A stretch of DNA of 64,000 nucleotides from NCBI RefSeq assembly GCF_000002985.6, contig NC_003279.8, positions 6,882,001-6,946,000 of the forward strand. Direction: 5' to 3'. The DNA comes from Caenorhabditis elegans (taxonomy: Eukaryota > Nematoda > Chromadorea > Rhabditida > Rhabditidae). This document shows positions 25,501-38,700 of this stretch, in pieces. The notes under the pieces were generated by a model, which was not told the DNA's origin, did no database searches, and worked only from the letters and a program-made list of their open reading frames with translations. The stretch's first letter is position 1. Each line of letters begins with the position of its first letter. Both the position numbers and the translations under genes were made by a program.

Positions 25501-28500
25501 AATATATGGCTAAAACTTCAAGCTATTTCTCGAAAAATCGATGTTTTTTCTTCGAAATATTGGAAAACCGACACCCTAGACACTCGCCTTCTCATAGTCT
25601 GTGAAAATGCGGATTCAACAAATTGGAAACGTTCTCGAGCACTCCAATCAACAACTTGACGCTTTTCGTTCACTGTATTGTTGAGCTTCTCGAATTTCGT
25701 GAGTAACTCAACTCTAAAATGTAATAATTATTATTTCAATTATAATTTCTCTGTGAGCACAAATCGAAATTTCATAAAATCTTACGATCGAAAGTCTTCA
25801 GTAATTGTGGAATCATTTGATTCTTCACCAAATAAGACAACCTTATAATAATCGGTAGCCTGTGGGAGGCGTATGCGGTTCAAAATGTCAACCATCTGAA
25901 ATTTTGAAAAAAATTAAAATGATTGTATTGATTAGCACATACTGCTAGTTGAATGATCATTTTCAATGTTTCATTTGTTGCTGCATCTGTCACAAGAACT
26001 GCTTCCAAGGCAACCAGAGCTGTCTCATATCTTAATATTATAATAATTATAAAAATATATATTTCTGCATAATCACTCACCTAGCATTAGCCATTTCTCC
26101 GAGTGCCTCCATCAATGATTGTCCCATGTCAGTTCCGAATTCTTCTCGAACTTTTCTCCGTAATCCAACAATTTCCATTGGTTCACCGAGAACTGCCATT
26201 GAAAGTGACATTAAACTTGCTGTACAAACGCCATTCACGATCTTTTTATCATTATCTCCGTCTTTTTGTCTCGCGAAATGGCTAAGAGCATTTGAACCAA
26301 ATCGAATAACCTGAAATTTATGACATTTAGGCTTACGTTTGAAACTATAACAAAATCAGTAACAAAATATAAGAATTTTAAGATCATTTACAAGTCCATA
26401 ATATCCATTGAAATATGCGACAAGAAGAGCAGGATAGTATACTCGATTCAGCCAAACCTCACAACTTGCTGCGTTCACTGTGAAAAATTGGCGAGAGGAC
26501 TGAAATATACGATATTTCTAGACAAAAAAATTAAGCATACCACTGGAATTTCAGTCAAATTGAAAACGGAAGAACCACCATGAATGGCTGAGTTCATAAG
26601 TTTTTCCAAAACTACAATCAATTTTAGAAGTAAATGAACACGAAGCCATTGAACGGAATATTTGAGTGGTGGAGATTGATTTGGATCTTCTGTAGATGAT
26701 TTATTCAACTTCTTATCACTATTCTTTCGAACAATCACTTCTTTCGCAAGTCGTTTAATTTCATCTGCAATTAATGAATAATTATTTAACTACAGCTAAT
26801 TTCTACTCATAAAATTTGAAATCTAGTTGTTAACCTACTCTCAAAAGCTGCAAAAGTCTGCATTGGTTTTCCTAATGGTGTCTTCATTTTATTCACAATG
26901 CAAAAGTTTGCAGTCTGATTAATAATCCAATCCCATTTTTCGATAAATGTCTCTGGAACGTATGAATCGGGTTTTTCAAGCGTACGACATCCTTGTGTGA
27001 ATGTTTCCAGTACTTCATCCATCCATGAGTTTTGACCTTTTCTGGAACTCAATTTATACGTAGAAAGGTTTTAATTATGAACTCACTTGAAAGTAGTTGG
27101 TGTTGCCTGTTTCAACAAGAAATTCGTAATTATTATAAACTCTTCGGCTCCAAAACTTGTCGATGTAATTGTCTTCTGTTGTCGTTCCTGTGACATTTGA
27201 TAGACTGTAGACATGGATTGCCTGGAAAATAAATCATTTTACTTTTACGAAGTTGTATAAAAAACAAGAAATACTTTTTTTTTCGTTTTTTGTCTGGTAC
27301 TTATGAATTTCAGTCTGTTTCAAATATTTTAAAGCAAATCCGTATTCACGCTACTCCACCTCCAGGCGATGAAAACAAGCTATAGACTGTCAAGTAGAGT
27401 GACGTTTGTTTTGGGCAAATTTCCAGTGTGTAATTCATGCAGAAACTCTCGCCTAATAGTTAGTTAGTTAGACGCAGGTGCAAGTAGGCATGAAAACAAT
27501 AAAAGTCGCTTGTTTTATTCATTCGAGTAAATAAATAAACAAGAACCAGAGCTCAATGAGCTAATGCTCTCTAGTTTTTAAACTGAAATAACCAGATTTG
27601 AGGGTGAAAGATACCAGTTTTATACAAAGTTTTCAAATAAAATCTTGCGTTTTCCGTCTTTCATCATTTCGATTTAGCTAATTACAGGTTTAAAACTTCA
27701 CAAAGAATGTCAAAAATAATTCAAAATTGTTTAGAGTATACGTGACCGCCGCCTGAATGTAGACACCGATTATCCGTCATTCAGTTCTTTTTTTTTTCGA
27801 TAGTCATAAATACATAAACACTCTTTGAAACATATTGAGTGCAAACATTTTTTTGAATCAAATAGTGGAATAAAATCGAAAAGCTTGAAATAATTTTAAA
27901 GAGTTCTTTTCAATACCTGATATAAGTATTACAATCTCCAGATTCCCAAATTGTCGTTGCCTCCTTCCACTTTGCTTTTTTCGTTTTATCCGCAATATCT
28001 CGATGGATGTCTGACGTCAGTTCTGACCATTTTGTAGCAGTGGAGAGGATGGTCAATGCTTGATTTACACTGAAAATATATAACTTAGTTCAAATTTTTA
28101 GAAAATATGAGGAGAATAGAGAGAAAAGAACTATAATCAATCTAAACTGAAACTGACAGAAGAAACTAGTTTTCAGCATCTCGATTTCACTTTTATAAGT
28201 GCCAATTCAGAAAAGAATACTATTGATATACTTGTTTTCAATGAACAATATAATACAAGTCTTTCCTACAACCGAAAAACCTGGCCACTTCCCAGAAAAC
28301 TATTTAGTATGTTGATATCCAACATGCAAACTTCTCAAAAATAAGTGAAAGAATTTTAAATTATCAAAATACGGAATATAATTATTTTTAATTAAAATTC
28401 CAAAAAGAAGTCCCAGGAATTATATATTTCAATGTTGGGCGCGTAGCGGGATATTTTAAAAATTGATTTTTTTTTGATTTTCCAGCAAGTGTTGCTTGGT

Positions 28501-31500
28501 ACAAATGATTGAGAAAATGTGAAAACTGCTAGAAATTCAAGCAATTCAAGTGTATACCATTCATTATTCCATGTGAGCACCGACTGATGAATGACAGTAT
28601 TCCTTAATCGAACCCATTCTCGTTGACTGAAACTATCACTTCCGATTTGATGTTCACAAGCAGTTGCAATGAGAGAGTGAAGCCATGAAGATATCATCAG
28701 TCTGAATCACAATTTATTAAAAATTGAAAATAAAATATAATGAATGCTCAAGAATAAACCTAGTCTTCTTCCACAATTTGTCTCCAAAATTGTTGATAAT
28801 TTTCTGTAGAGCAACAACTTGTTTCCGTGCATAATCTCGTTTCGTTTGTCCTATACTTTGTCCAATGCTATCACCACGAACAATATAATCAGATTGAACA
28901 ATGTAGAAGTCGTGACTGAAAGAATTGATTTATTAAAGTATTTATTCTGTCATACTCACGCTTTCAAATGTCCAACAAATATTGTGATAAATAGGTGATA
29001 GACTTCTGGATGATTTGAAGCAAGCCAATATTCTGTGAGTGGAAGTTCCGATGAGAAGAATTCAAAAATTGACGGACGGATTCCCATCATCTAAAATTTG
29101 TTCTTTAATTGTTAAAAATCGTTGTTTTCTGCGAAAATAATTGTTATTTTTAAACAAACCACAATAAGAGAACTCTTGGCACATGATATACTTTGAAGTG
29201 ACGAAAAGAAAAGCAAAAGGATTGATTCATTCCATCGAATATTATCACTATACGGAGTATCTTCACTTTGCTTCAATCGTGACATGCTATCTGGAAATAA
29301 TTAATCAATTGAATTCACAGATTTAATTAAAGTTAACCTATCATTATTTTCCTCAAATCCGTATATGTCGCTTGTAGATGATTGAGTGATGTAGGCGTAA
29401 GAAGCACAGAGACAAGATTGATAAGATCCTTGTATATCATATTATGTCTGAAATTATAAAAATTGATTTTGAAAAACATCGTACTCCCCGATACGATAGA
29501 GCATCGACTTAAAAACTTTTTCTCACCCAAACATTCGATTATCGCGGTTTTTGGGTGTGAAAAGTCCAGTTTCCGTGTTGAAAACAATCTGATGAACTCT
29601 AGTTTTGACTTGTGACTCTGCTGGAAGTTGTTTGACAATCTGAAATCAATTACATACACCAGCAGCTTGTATTACCCAGACGCAACATTTTGCGCCAACA
29701 ATACAGCACCTACGCTCGACACGAAACATTTTTGGGAAATGCAGAATGATGTACACCTTTACAGGTTACAGTAGTTTCAAATTCTCGTTCAGTGCATCAA
29801 AGTTTTATCATAGTTTTTCAAATAAATTTTAATAAATCGTGAAAAAAACGTTTAAAAATAGCAATATTCCGCAGCAACAAGGGTTTAAAAGTACAGTAAT
29901 AATAGGCGCACACCGTTTCGCATTTAGCAAAAAGTTGTCGTGTCGAGACCAAGTACCGTAGTTTTAGTTTCAGCGCCAAATTTCGGGTAATACTCTAATT
30001 TCGGATATTTTTGTGGCAAAAAACCAAACCTTTGCAAGAGAATTGAAAAATGCTTGTTTCTCCATAGTACTCTGATTAGAAAGATTCAAGTCTTTCAGAA
30101 CATTGCACAATGATTCTTCAACTCCTTTTTGCAATTTTACATCATCTTTTCCCAATATCAAGAGCTCATTGAAAACATCACAAACGATAGTTATAAGTGA
30201 AGCTGATGACCATTTTCCTCCGTTTTCCTCGAGTTCGATAGACATTTCAGAAATCTGAAATTTATTGAATAAAAAGAATAATAAGCAGTTTGTTAACTTT
30301 TTGTTGGGAAAATCTGTTTTTGGTCCACGAACTTGAATTTTAAAATAAAGATGAATTGAATAAAATCAATATCACACTTTAAAGAACAAAATTAAGTCCT
30401 TGGAACTTATTATTCACAAATAACAAAATAAATATTTCAACTTTTTGAGAATTTGCCTTTCTAAAGCTTTTTTAGATAATTTATTTTTGAAATTTTCAGA
30501 TATTTCAGCAAATAATGTGTTCCCTCATCATATTCTCACCATCTGATTAGTCTCCTCAAGCATTTTTTGACTTTTCGCCATTTTCACGAGTGCCATTGTC
30601 AGTTTCATTCGTTTCTTCAATTCTCTCATATTTCCCAATCCATTCTTTTTGATATCCGGTCGAATAATTCGAACCATTTCTTCTGCCAAATGAGGCTTCT
30701 CATTAAGTTGATCAGAAAATCGCATCACTGTATCAATGAGAAGCTCAAAATTCTTTTCATGACTGTTGAAATCGGGAAGGTTGGTCAGAATTGCTCGGAG
30801 GGTTGACTGGAAAAAGCGAAATTTTTTTATTATTTTTCAAATAAAATACCTCAAACATTGCAGCATAAACATTTGGAAATGTGTTTGCAACAAGTACAAA
30901 TCCTTTCAAACAGTGGTTATAAACTGATATTGATGAATTCGGAAGCACTTTGATTATCCAGTCTAATGATTTTTCGACATTTTCAGTGTCGGTAGCAATT
31001 AGACGATTCTCCGTTTTTTGACTGATGACTCCAACGATGAAATACACTGAAAACACGATATCCGCACGTGTTTCTTCACTTTTCTTCGTAACACTTTGAT
31101 ATAATGTTCCAAGATAAATCAGAAACCTGAAAAATTTTTATTTTATATCTTCAAATGGCAAAATTCACAAACTCTGGATAGGATTCAGTATCAAAGAGTA
31201 AAACTCCAACAAGTCGTATCACTTTTCCAGCCAGCGTTTTCATGTCATTCCGATCGTGTTTTGTGAGACTAGGCCAACACAAGTTATCCAAAAGATAAGT
31301 CCATTTTACACAAAGACTCTGTAAAATAATAATTTCTTGGTTTTCCGTAATGCTTCCGAAGGGAAAACAAACCTCTACATTTTTCGTAGTTTGAAGAATC
31401 TCCTCGATTCTAGCGAGAATCGCTTTCCGTTCCTTCTGTGGCGTGTCACGTTGACGAAACTTAATTTGATTAACAATAAATACTTTTCTCCGTTTATCAC

Positions 31501-31551
31501 ATTTACCTGTTCTATCAGGTTCCCAATATCATTGTTTCTCGATGTTATCAT
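19549..31551 (-). CDS. smg-1: SMG-1, PI3K-related kinase of nonsense-mediated mRNA decay
   Basis: About 42 coding exons run from the ATG at 31551 to the stop at 19549. The long N-terminal part is helical-repeat-like. The kinase domain carries the ATP-binding block [17 protein letters not shown] (about 21880), the catalytic loop GLGDRHLDN and the metal-binding [11 protein letters not shown] (both in the exon at about 21115-21412). The last two exons (19839-19706 and 19626-19549) encode an FATC domain ending [12 protein letters not shown], nearly identical to the end of human SMG1. SMG-1 phosphorylates the helicase UPF1/SMG-2 on mRNAs with premature stops. Only about 335 residues separate the HIDYN motif from the C-terminus, so the long insertion seen in the human protein between kinase and FATC is absent. 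The start is supported by a strong acceptor 28 bases upstream (31580-31581), probably a trans-splice site. Individual exon ends were assigned by eye. Confidence 0.95.
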
Positions 31552-31576
31552 TTTTTGATCGCACGGAAGGTTGCAT
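31529..31576 (-). promoter_or_regulatory. Upstream ORF overlapping the smg-1 start codon
   Basis: If the leader is trans-spliced at 31580, the first ATG of the mRNA is at 31576, three bases after the acceptor. It opens a 15-codon frame ([15 protein letters not shown], then TGA) that is out of frame with smg-1, crosses its ATG at 31551 and stops inside the coding region. That layout would reduce translation of the main frame. Confidence 0.5.
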
Positions 31577-33058
31577 AGGCTGAAAATAAAAGTTGAAACA
31601 GGAAAAAAGCCTGAGAAACGAATACAAATATCGGGAAAATTGAATAAACGAGAACAAAATACCTTAATGTGTCGGGCCGTTTAAGGATTTTAAACATTTT
31701 TCTCGGCCGGACTAGCATCGTCACGTGTCAGAAATAAATAAAAAAGGAAACTTAGCTTTGAAAATGAAAATGTCACGTTAAAATGTTTTAAGCAAATAAA
31801 ACATTGTGATTTAATGAAAATTCAAGCTTAAATAGATTTGCACCCGGAAAGACGAAACAAATTTTAATTTGAGAAGATAACTATCGATAATGGCACTTTT
31901 AATTGTGGTGCAAACGCTTCGTGAGACCGGACTCATGATTTTTGGTATGCGCCTTTAATACAGTACTCGTGTTGCTTTTCTTTTGTTTTAATACTTTTAA
32001 AAGAACTTTCTCACACTAAAAAATTAGATTTTATGTTCTTAAAAAATAGCAATAAAATCTCCAGTTCTGAAAATCAATAAAAATGTTGAAAAACTTCATA
32101 AACAGATGATCAAAAAGCATTTAAACTGTCGACACATGAGTCAGCAAACATGCTCCATTGCTAATCGAATGTTTTGTTTCGGCCGCTCTCTCTCTTTACT
32201 CTCTTTTCCTCATTTTCTGCCCGTTTCAGACACTTTTTTCATTGTTTCCCCATCGATTTTCGCAAAATTTCGAAAAAAAAATCGGAAGAAATGGCTTATT
32301 CCTGTCGGTTTTTATGAAAACATGCAATTGAATCTCAATTGATAATTCTGAAAACCTCGAATAACGGCCTCTGTATACCCACGTTTTTCGCAATGATTCG
32401 ACGCCAATCGTTCATGTTTTTAGTTATCTTTTATGCCCTGCTTTCATACTCTGAATACAAAATAGTTTTACAAGAGCTGTTTTTTAAACATTATTAATTT
32501 CCCAGCCATTTATTTCCCCGATTAGCTTTTTCTCTAGTGTATTCGTAATGAGTCATTCATATTTCAACTGCTCATCCTTGAAAAATTGGTTTTAAATTTT
32601 CCATAACTCATTTTTTACCTCAAATCTTGCAAATTTACCAATAAATCCTTCATTTCTATCTTTTCATTTCATCTTTAAGATAACTTCTCCTCTCAATTTC
32701 TTGACCGGACGCACCCAATCGTTTTCCAATCTTTCTCACTCTCTCCATCTAACTATCTTTATTCTGTAATTATTTCGTCATCTGATGCTGATGTTCACCC
32801 AGAAATCGATAAATTAGTCGCTTAGAACTTGCTCGGGGAGCATAACTCCCATGCAATTGAAAGACTGATGAGATTGTGTAGCTAATCGATATTCGTTTTG
32901 TTGAATGAAACCTTGCTCACGCGATTGCCTAATCTTTGTTGAAAACATTAATTATAACATTTAAAATTCCCCGTTTTTTTTCTAATATTCTCGAACTTGA
33001 TTTCCGACAGTTCTTTCTTTTAATAAAAAATTATGTTAATGTTTTCAGTTCGCATAAT
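31552..33058. other. Divergent promoter region between smg-1 and the HAPSTR1-type gene
   Basis: No coding exon supported. The left part holds the smg-1 leader and promoter. The right part is T-rich on the plus strand and ends in an acceptor (TTTTCAG, 33042-33048) just before the ATG at 33059. Confidence 0.5.
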
Positions 33059-33960
33059 ATGTCGAATCATCACTCGAGCTGTTCTTCGAGAACTGGCGGT
33101 GCCCACCGTCGTTGTGATTGTACTGAGGATCTGACGGAAAACGATAAGCTGTGGAATGACTTTGAAGGATGTGCTCAAGCTGTGGCTCGTCTCTATTCGG
33201 ACTCCTCTTGGAGAAATTTCAGAGGCGCTGCAGAGGGAACCACGCAGTTGTACAAAGTAAGGAAATTGTTTAATTTCATGAAAATCGATTAATATAAAAA
33301 ATTCTAAATCGAATAGAAAATTTAAATGAATTTAATTTCAGACATCTACTGACAGTTATCGTCGAGGATTTGAGAAGGGATTTTCATCGGGTTGTACGAG
33401 TATTGCCAAGGAAATATTACAAGCATTTCGAGATCCATCCAAAATTGATATGAACATAGTTCTCGAAGTATTATACAGAAATATGGCAATTCCGCGAGAG
33501 GAACGACTTACCGTCAATACTCAAAACGGAATCTCATCCGACACCTTAGCGGCGGTTGAACTTTTTCAGCAGGTTAGCATTTTTTTTTGCTTTGAAATCT
33601 AACATATTGTTTAAACCCCTGAAAAATCGAAGAAAAGTTTTATGTTGAGGTTCTCATTTATTTTTTTGTTTTTCAGGCACTGAACCAGCCGCAAGTCCCA
33701 CCGCTGAGCACATTGAGCCTATTGCCACCGACAACTAGAGAACAGACGACAGACACTTTGGACGAGTTTCTCGCTAGTCAGGTGAGCATATTTTATCTAT
33801 AACTTTGAAAAATACATACAAAAAAAACGACAAAAAAAGTAAAAATTCCTGCTTCACACTTATTTTTTTAAAGGTTCAACGCCACCGAAAACGTCAGCGA
33901 TCACCAAATAACTCAACGACATCTCCAACGTCACAAATGAAACGTCAACGACGTCTTTAA
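33059..33960 (+). CDS. HAPSTR1: HAPSTR1 (C16orf72/UPF0472) family protein
   Basis: Four exons, 33059-33256, 33342-33572, 33677-33781 and 33874-33960, give 206 residues. The core matches the human protein: LWNDFEGCAQAVARLYSD, then SSWRNFRGAAEGTTQLYK, then SYRRGFEKGFSSG, comparable to the human LWHLFQNSATAVAQLYKD and FQNAATAVTNLYK blocks. The C-terminus is basic (RHRKRQR and MKRQRR), likely a nuclear signal. HAPSTR1 is a partner of the ubiquitin ligase HUWE1 in stress responses; that role is family knowledge, not visible here. The worm protein is shorter than the human one. An acceptor 10 bases before the ATG supports the start. IMP3 lies 823 bp downstream on the same strand. Confidence 0.85.
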
Positions 33961-34783
33961 ATCTCTCAAAAATCCTCATAATTCTCACTTTCCAATCTCT
34001 TTTATTAGAATTTCCCTTCTTTTCTAGTAGAAGAAAACTGAAAAACGTTGCCTTTGACACCGGTCTTAAAAACTCAAAAATGACTGAAAATCCCTTTTAA
34101 TCACTGCTATTATTACTTGTTTTTGGAAATTTCGAAAGCATCGGGTCTTTTGAATCTCATGGTACTAATGCATAAGTAGAAATCTATTATCTAACCTGAA
34201 AATGCTTTCGTTTTCAAAAATAAGGAAATAAATTTTGACCCCAAATTCAATTTTACTCAGATTTTTTTACTTCTGTACTGGTTTTCTCTTCTCTCTCGCT
34301 TCCCCTCTCCTCCAAAATACTCTTTAATTCTCGAATTTCCAGTTGATTTTCAAACTTTTGAATACTTTACTCGGAGTGATCTTCTCTTTTTCGCGAAATT
34401 TTAAATTGTTTCTTATTACAAGTTCTAGCAAGTTTCAGGGTTTCATTCTCTGTGTAGATTTCAACCGTCGATCATTTTGTAAATAAACCGCCATTTCCGA
34501 TTTTTCCTGTCTTCATTAATGCAATATTATTCTCTTTTCTAGTGTTGTTTCTCATTAATCCTCCCAATTGTAATGAAGCTATGAAATTTCTGATTTTTAT
34601 ATTTTTTGCAATCAGGTTTAAATGGTTCACAAGCCGAATACTTGTTAAATTCACCCAAACGGAAATAATTTTATTGAATTCTTGTCTTTATAATTCTACA
34701 TTTAGTCAAATAAGCGTCTTCAAAGTTTAGTTTTTTTCTTATTTGTTAGAATATATGACTTTCAGACAAAAAACCCCGACAAA
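33961..34783. other. 3' UTR of the HAPSTR1-type gene and IMP3 leader
   Basis: Candidate AATAAA signals occur near 34205 and 34480. A TTTCAG acceptor at 34760-34765 precedes the IMP3 start by 18 bases. No extra gene seen. Confidence 0.45.
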
Positions 34784-35486
34784 ATGGTGCGAAAACTGAA
34801 AACCCATGAGCAAAAGCTGCTTAAAAAGACTGACTTTATGTCATGGCAAGTCGATCAGCAAGGAAAACAAGGAGATATGCTCAGAAAGTTGGTGTAAATG
34901 ATAATAGCTCTGGAGTTTTATATTTATTTTTTAGATTCTATGTGAAAAAAAGAGAGCACTACGCTTTGTACAACACTTTGGCTGCAAAGGTTACAGTTCA
35001 AAAATCGGATAAAAATAAATATTTCTAATCTTGAAAATTTTCCAGAGTCGTGAAGTAGCTGATCTTATCAAAAACCTATCAGAATCGGATCCCTTCCGAT
35101 CAAAATGCACAGAGGATATGCTCACCAAATTTTACGCAGCTGGACTTGTGCCCACTAGTGATACGTTGGAAAGAATTGGAAAGGTTTTTGTCCTGTTTCG
35201 ATTTTAATTACACAAAATAAAACATTTTTAGGTGACTGGAGCATCATTCGCTCGTCGTCGTCTTCCAGTCGTGATGAGAAATATTGGAATGTGTGAATCA
35301 GTCAAAACTGCGTCAGATCTCGTGGAGCAGGGACACGTTCGAATCGGAACGAAACTGGTTACCGATCCAGCATTTATGGTTACACGATCGTCTGAAGATA
35401 TGATCACATGGACGAAAGCTTCGAAAATCAAGAAACACGTCATGGATTATAATAATACTCGAGACGATTTCGATCTCATGGATTAA
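34784..35486 (+). CDS. IMP3: IMP3, U3 snoRNP protein
   Basis: Four exons, 34784-34887, 34935-34989, 35046-35183 and 35232-35486, give 183 residues; the human protein has 184. The N-terminus MVRKLKTHEQKLLKK and the segments FYVKKREHYALYN, SREVADLIKNL and FARRRLPVVM are characteristic. The C-terminal half is an S4-type RNA-binding fold (TASDLVEQGHVRIGTKLVTD) as in ribosomal protein S9/S4. IMP3 pairs U3 snoRNA with pre-rRNA in the small-subunit processome, so it acts in the nucleolus. Nothing is missing. AATAAA lies about 53 bases after the stop. Confidence 0.95.
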
Positions 35487-35749
35487 TTTTTGTTTGTTTT
35501 TAAATTTTGATTTGTTGCTGTTGTTGTTCTCGTTGTTATCAATAAACATTTTCAGATGTTATTGAATTCTAAAATGTATAAAAATATTCACAAACTTACA
35601 AAAGCTTTTGAAATTTCATTCAAAAAGGCGGGTCTCGCAGCGAAATGTAGAGCTTGAAGTCGACATGAAAATGAATTCATGTTTAATAGAAAAACTATAA
35701 AAATAGAAATCTTCATTAAATTACTTAAATATGTTCTTCTTTAAATTAA

Positions 35750-38700
35750 TTAAGCTGTCACTTGTTGCTCTTCCTCTTCCTCTTCTTCTCTAATTTTTGG
35801 TAATTCCTTTGGCGAGTGTTCACATAGTTTCTCAATCATTGTCATTTCATTTCCACGATCTGTTTTCACAGCCCATCGAAGGCGATCTCGTAGAGACTTT
35901 AATTAATAAAAAATTAGTTATTATACAGTTGTAAAAAAGATTTGACGAAAAAGTACGGTACCAGGTCTCGGCGCGATTAGACATCTATTGCTCAAAAGAG
36001 TTTACACCATACCACTGTGGCATTCTGGGTTCTGCTTTGTAACAATTTTAATCGACTTTAATATACTCGTTCTTTGAATAAAGTTATTTTCGTTACAGTC
36101 TTTTTTTGATTTTCTCGGCATTTATCATTTATTTTGAGTTTACAATGTTTATATAATTTTTAAGCAGGATAAGCTCTGCACATTTGTTGGTTAGTTTTGT
36201 CGGTTTCTTTATTAAACTTAAACTAAATATAAAAAAGTTACCTGTTGAGTATTTGCCCAGAAAGATCCATTTAAAATAGTATCCACTTTTGAAAGTTTTG
36301 ACAAATCTGCTGCCAATTGGAATAATGAGTCTGAAAAGTTCTCGTGAGACAACTAAGAACAACCTACTTACTACTTACTCAATGAAGCCTTTTGATTTTC
36401 AATTTTTGCAGTTAAACTATTGTAACTATCCATTGCATCGAGAAGCTGCAAAACTCCCATAAATTAATTTCAAATTATTCACGATTTCCATTACTTCTCT
36501 ATATGATTTATCAAACAGTGCATCCAAAGAAGGCAAATTTCCCATATTTCCAGTTTTACACGAATTCAAAGATAATGCTTCAATTGCTCGAACTTCTTTT
36601 GTTCGACAGTCAATTTTCTTTGAATCTTCCTTTTTCTTCGTTTGAAGCTGTAATATTTTTTGAAGGATATTATTTTTTCTTCTACTTAAAAAAACTTTAA
36701 TACCTCTTGAATTTCATCCAATGTTTCTCTCATGTACTCAAATGGAATAACTCCTCCAATTTCAATTCCCGGCGCTGATTCAGCAATTCGTTTTACCAAT
36801 TCCCTTGATGTTATTTGTAATAATGAAATATGTTCTGATTGAATACGGTAACGATCTGGAAATATTTCATTCTCCTCGTACTTCGAAGTTTCAAATTAAC
36901 GCTTTCCATCTGGGCACAAGGAATATCGAACAAATTCCAAATTCCAAAAATTTAATAAAATAGGCTTCGGGCAGGCAAGCTTAAGGTAAGTACGTAGGCA
37001 TACCTGTCTATGCTTTATTGAAATGGAAGAAACTTACTTGACTTGTTGGCTGCAAACACTGAAACTGTCTTATCAGAGCCATGAAGAGAAAATCCAATTG
37101 CTTGTGGATTTTCAGATTCGAACTCTAAAAATCATTGTTAAGATTTGAGTTCTATAAACATCGCACCTTAAACACTCAAAACTATCGTTAGTTAGCGCTG
37201 GTATTTTTGGAAAATCACTCATAATAGTCCATTATATACTAGCATCGTTAATATCATTAATAAACACTTCAAAAATTTTAAATAACTTTGAAAACGTTTG
37301 TCCTACAAGTATTCCAAAAAAAGTTAGTTGCTTGGCACATGTTAATTAATTTTCTATATTACAATAGTTATGCCTTTTGTCAGAATGAAGGAAAAATAGC
37401 TCACCAGAAAATAATTTATTCAGTGGCATAACCGATCCAGCTGTATCAATTGTCACTTTATATTTTGCATTTCTATCAATTTGTGATTCCTCAAACAATA
37501 CTTTGAATGGCAAATCGATTGATTTGGTGACTGTTACTAAAAATAAAGTTATTGAACTATTTTAATTCGGTTAGTAATCTGAAATTACATTGGGTGAATG
37601 CGCAATGTGCTGCAATAGTGACTTTATTGCTAGTTGGAGATTTTTTGGATCCGACGTAAAATGGAATTTCAATAGATGCAGTGGACTCTGAAAGGTAAAT
37701 GGATTATTAGAGTTTCAGAACAAAATAATTTTTTCAATAAATGTTGAATTGAGTTGCGCTTTCTGTAGATTCGAAAAGTATTAAATTTATGCAACAAAAA
37801 TTACAACTTTATATGTTTTTAGATTTTTCCACTATCAACGTTTCCAATACTTTTTTTCAATTTTTAAATTTACCATAACTGTTTTTGTTCTTAGGAACAA
37901 GAGTTCAATGTAGAACATTGTTATAAACGAATTTGTTCCAGACCGAAAGTTTATGATAAAAACTTACTTGAAGTCCCCACATTAAGAATTACTTGTTTGG
38001 ATGGAGAAGCACATTCCGATAGAATATTGATGTGAAGTTTAGAAACATTTTGAACTTCTGAGAATTCTACAATAAGGTTGCAGTATGGTGCATTGCTTGC
38101 AGCATTTGGCTCAATCTAAATTAATATTTGAATAATGTTCCAATGAACAAACTTACAGTTCGTTTACCAATTTCTCCAATGCTCAGCTTCATTTGAATTC
38201 CTTCTTTTCTTTTGATAGCTCCACCGGCTGCATCTGATTCCTTGATTTTTTGCTCCATTCTCTTATATTCTTCCATTCGTTCCGCGTAATTTACTATCAC
38301 TTTGTCCTCGGGTAACTGTAATTTTTTTGCGATAAAAATAGTGACCGATTTGTTTCAATTACCATAGGTCTACTGTATCTGTTAAAATTACTTCTAGTTG
38401 ACACTAATTTCGAATATTATATCTTAAGTCTAATTCTATTAATATTTGAACGAAGATAAAGCTGAATACATATTAGAAAAGATTGTGCAGCGCCAGTGTG
38501 AGAATTGTTAAAGACCACTCTTAAACAGTCAAAAATGAAAGTAAAACATTAAAAAAAAAGTTTAAGTATGATTCTTATATTCCAAAAATTTGGCATTTTG
38601 CCAAAACTATAATTTTCGAAAGCTAAAAATGATTTATCCTGATACTTGATAATTTTAAATTATAAATGGCCCTATATCACATCTATACAAAAAAAAATCT

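Noticed and set aside
27308-27316. CTGTTTCA-type motifs (also minus strand near 250 and 56744) as 21U-RNA promoters
   Set aside because: An 8-mer is expected by chance at about this frequency in 64 kb of AT-rich DNA, and the required downstream start cannot be judged here.
33059-35486. HAPSTR1-type gene and IMP3 as an operon
   Set aside because: The gap between stop and start is 823 bp, much longer than usual worm intercistronic spacing, and I cannot tell SL1 from SL2 acceptors by sequence.
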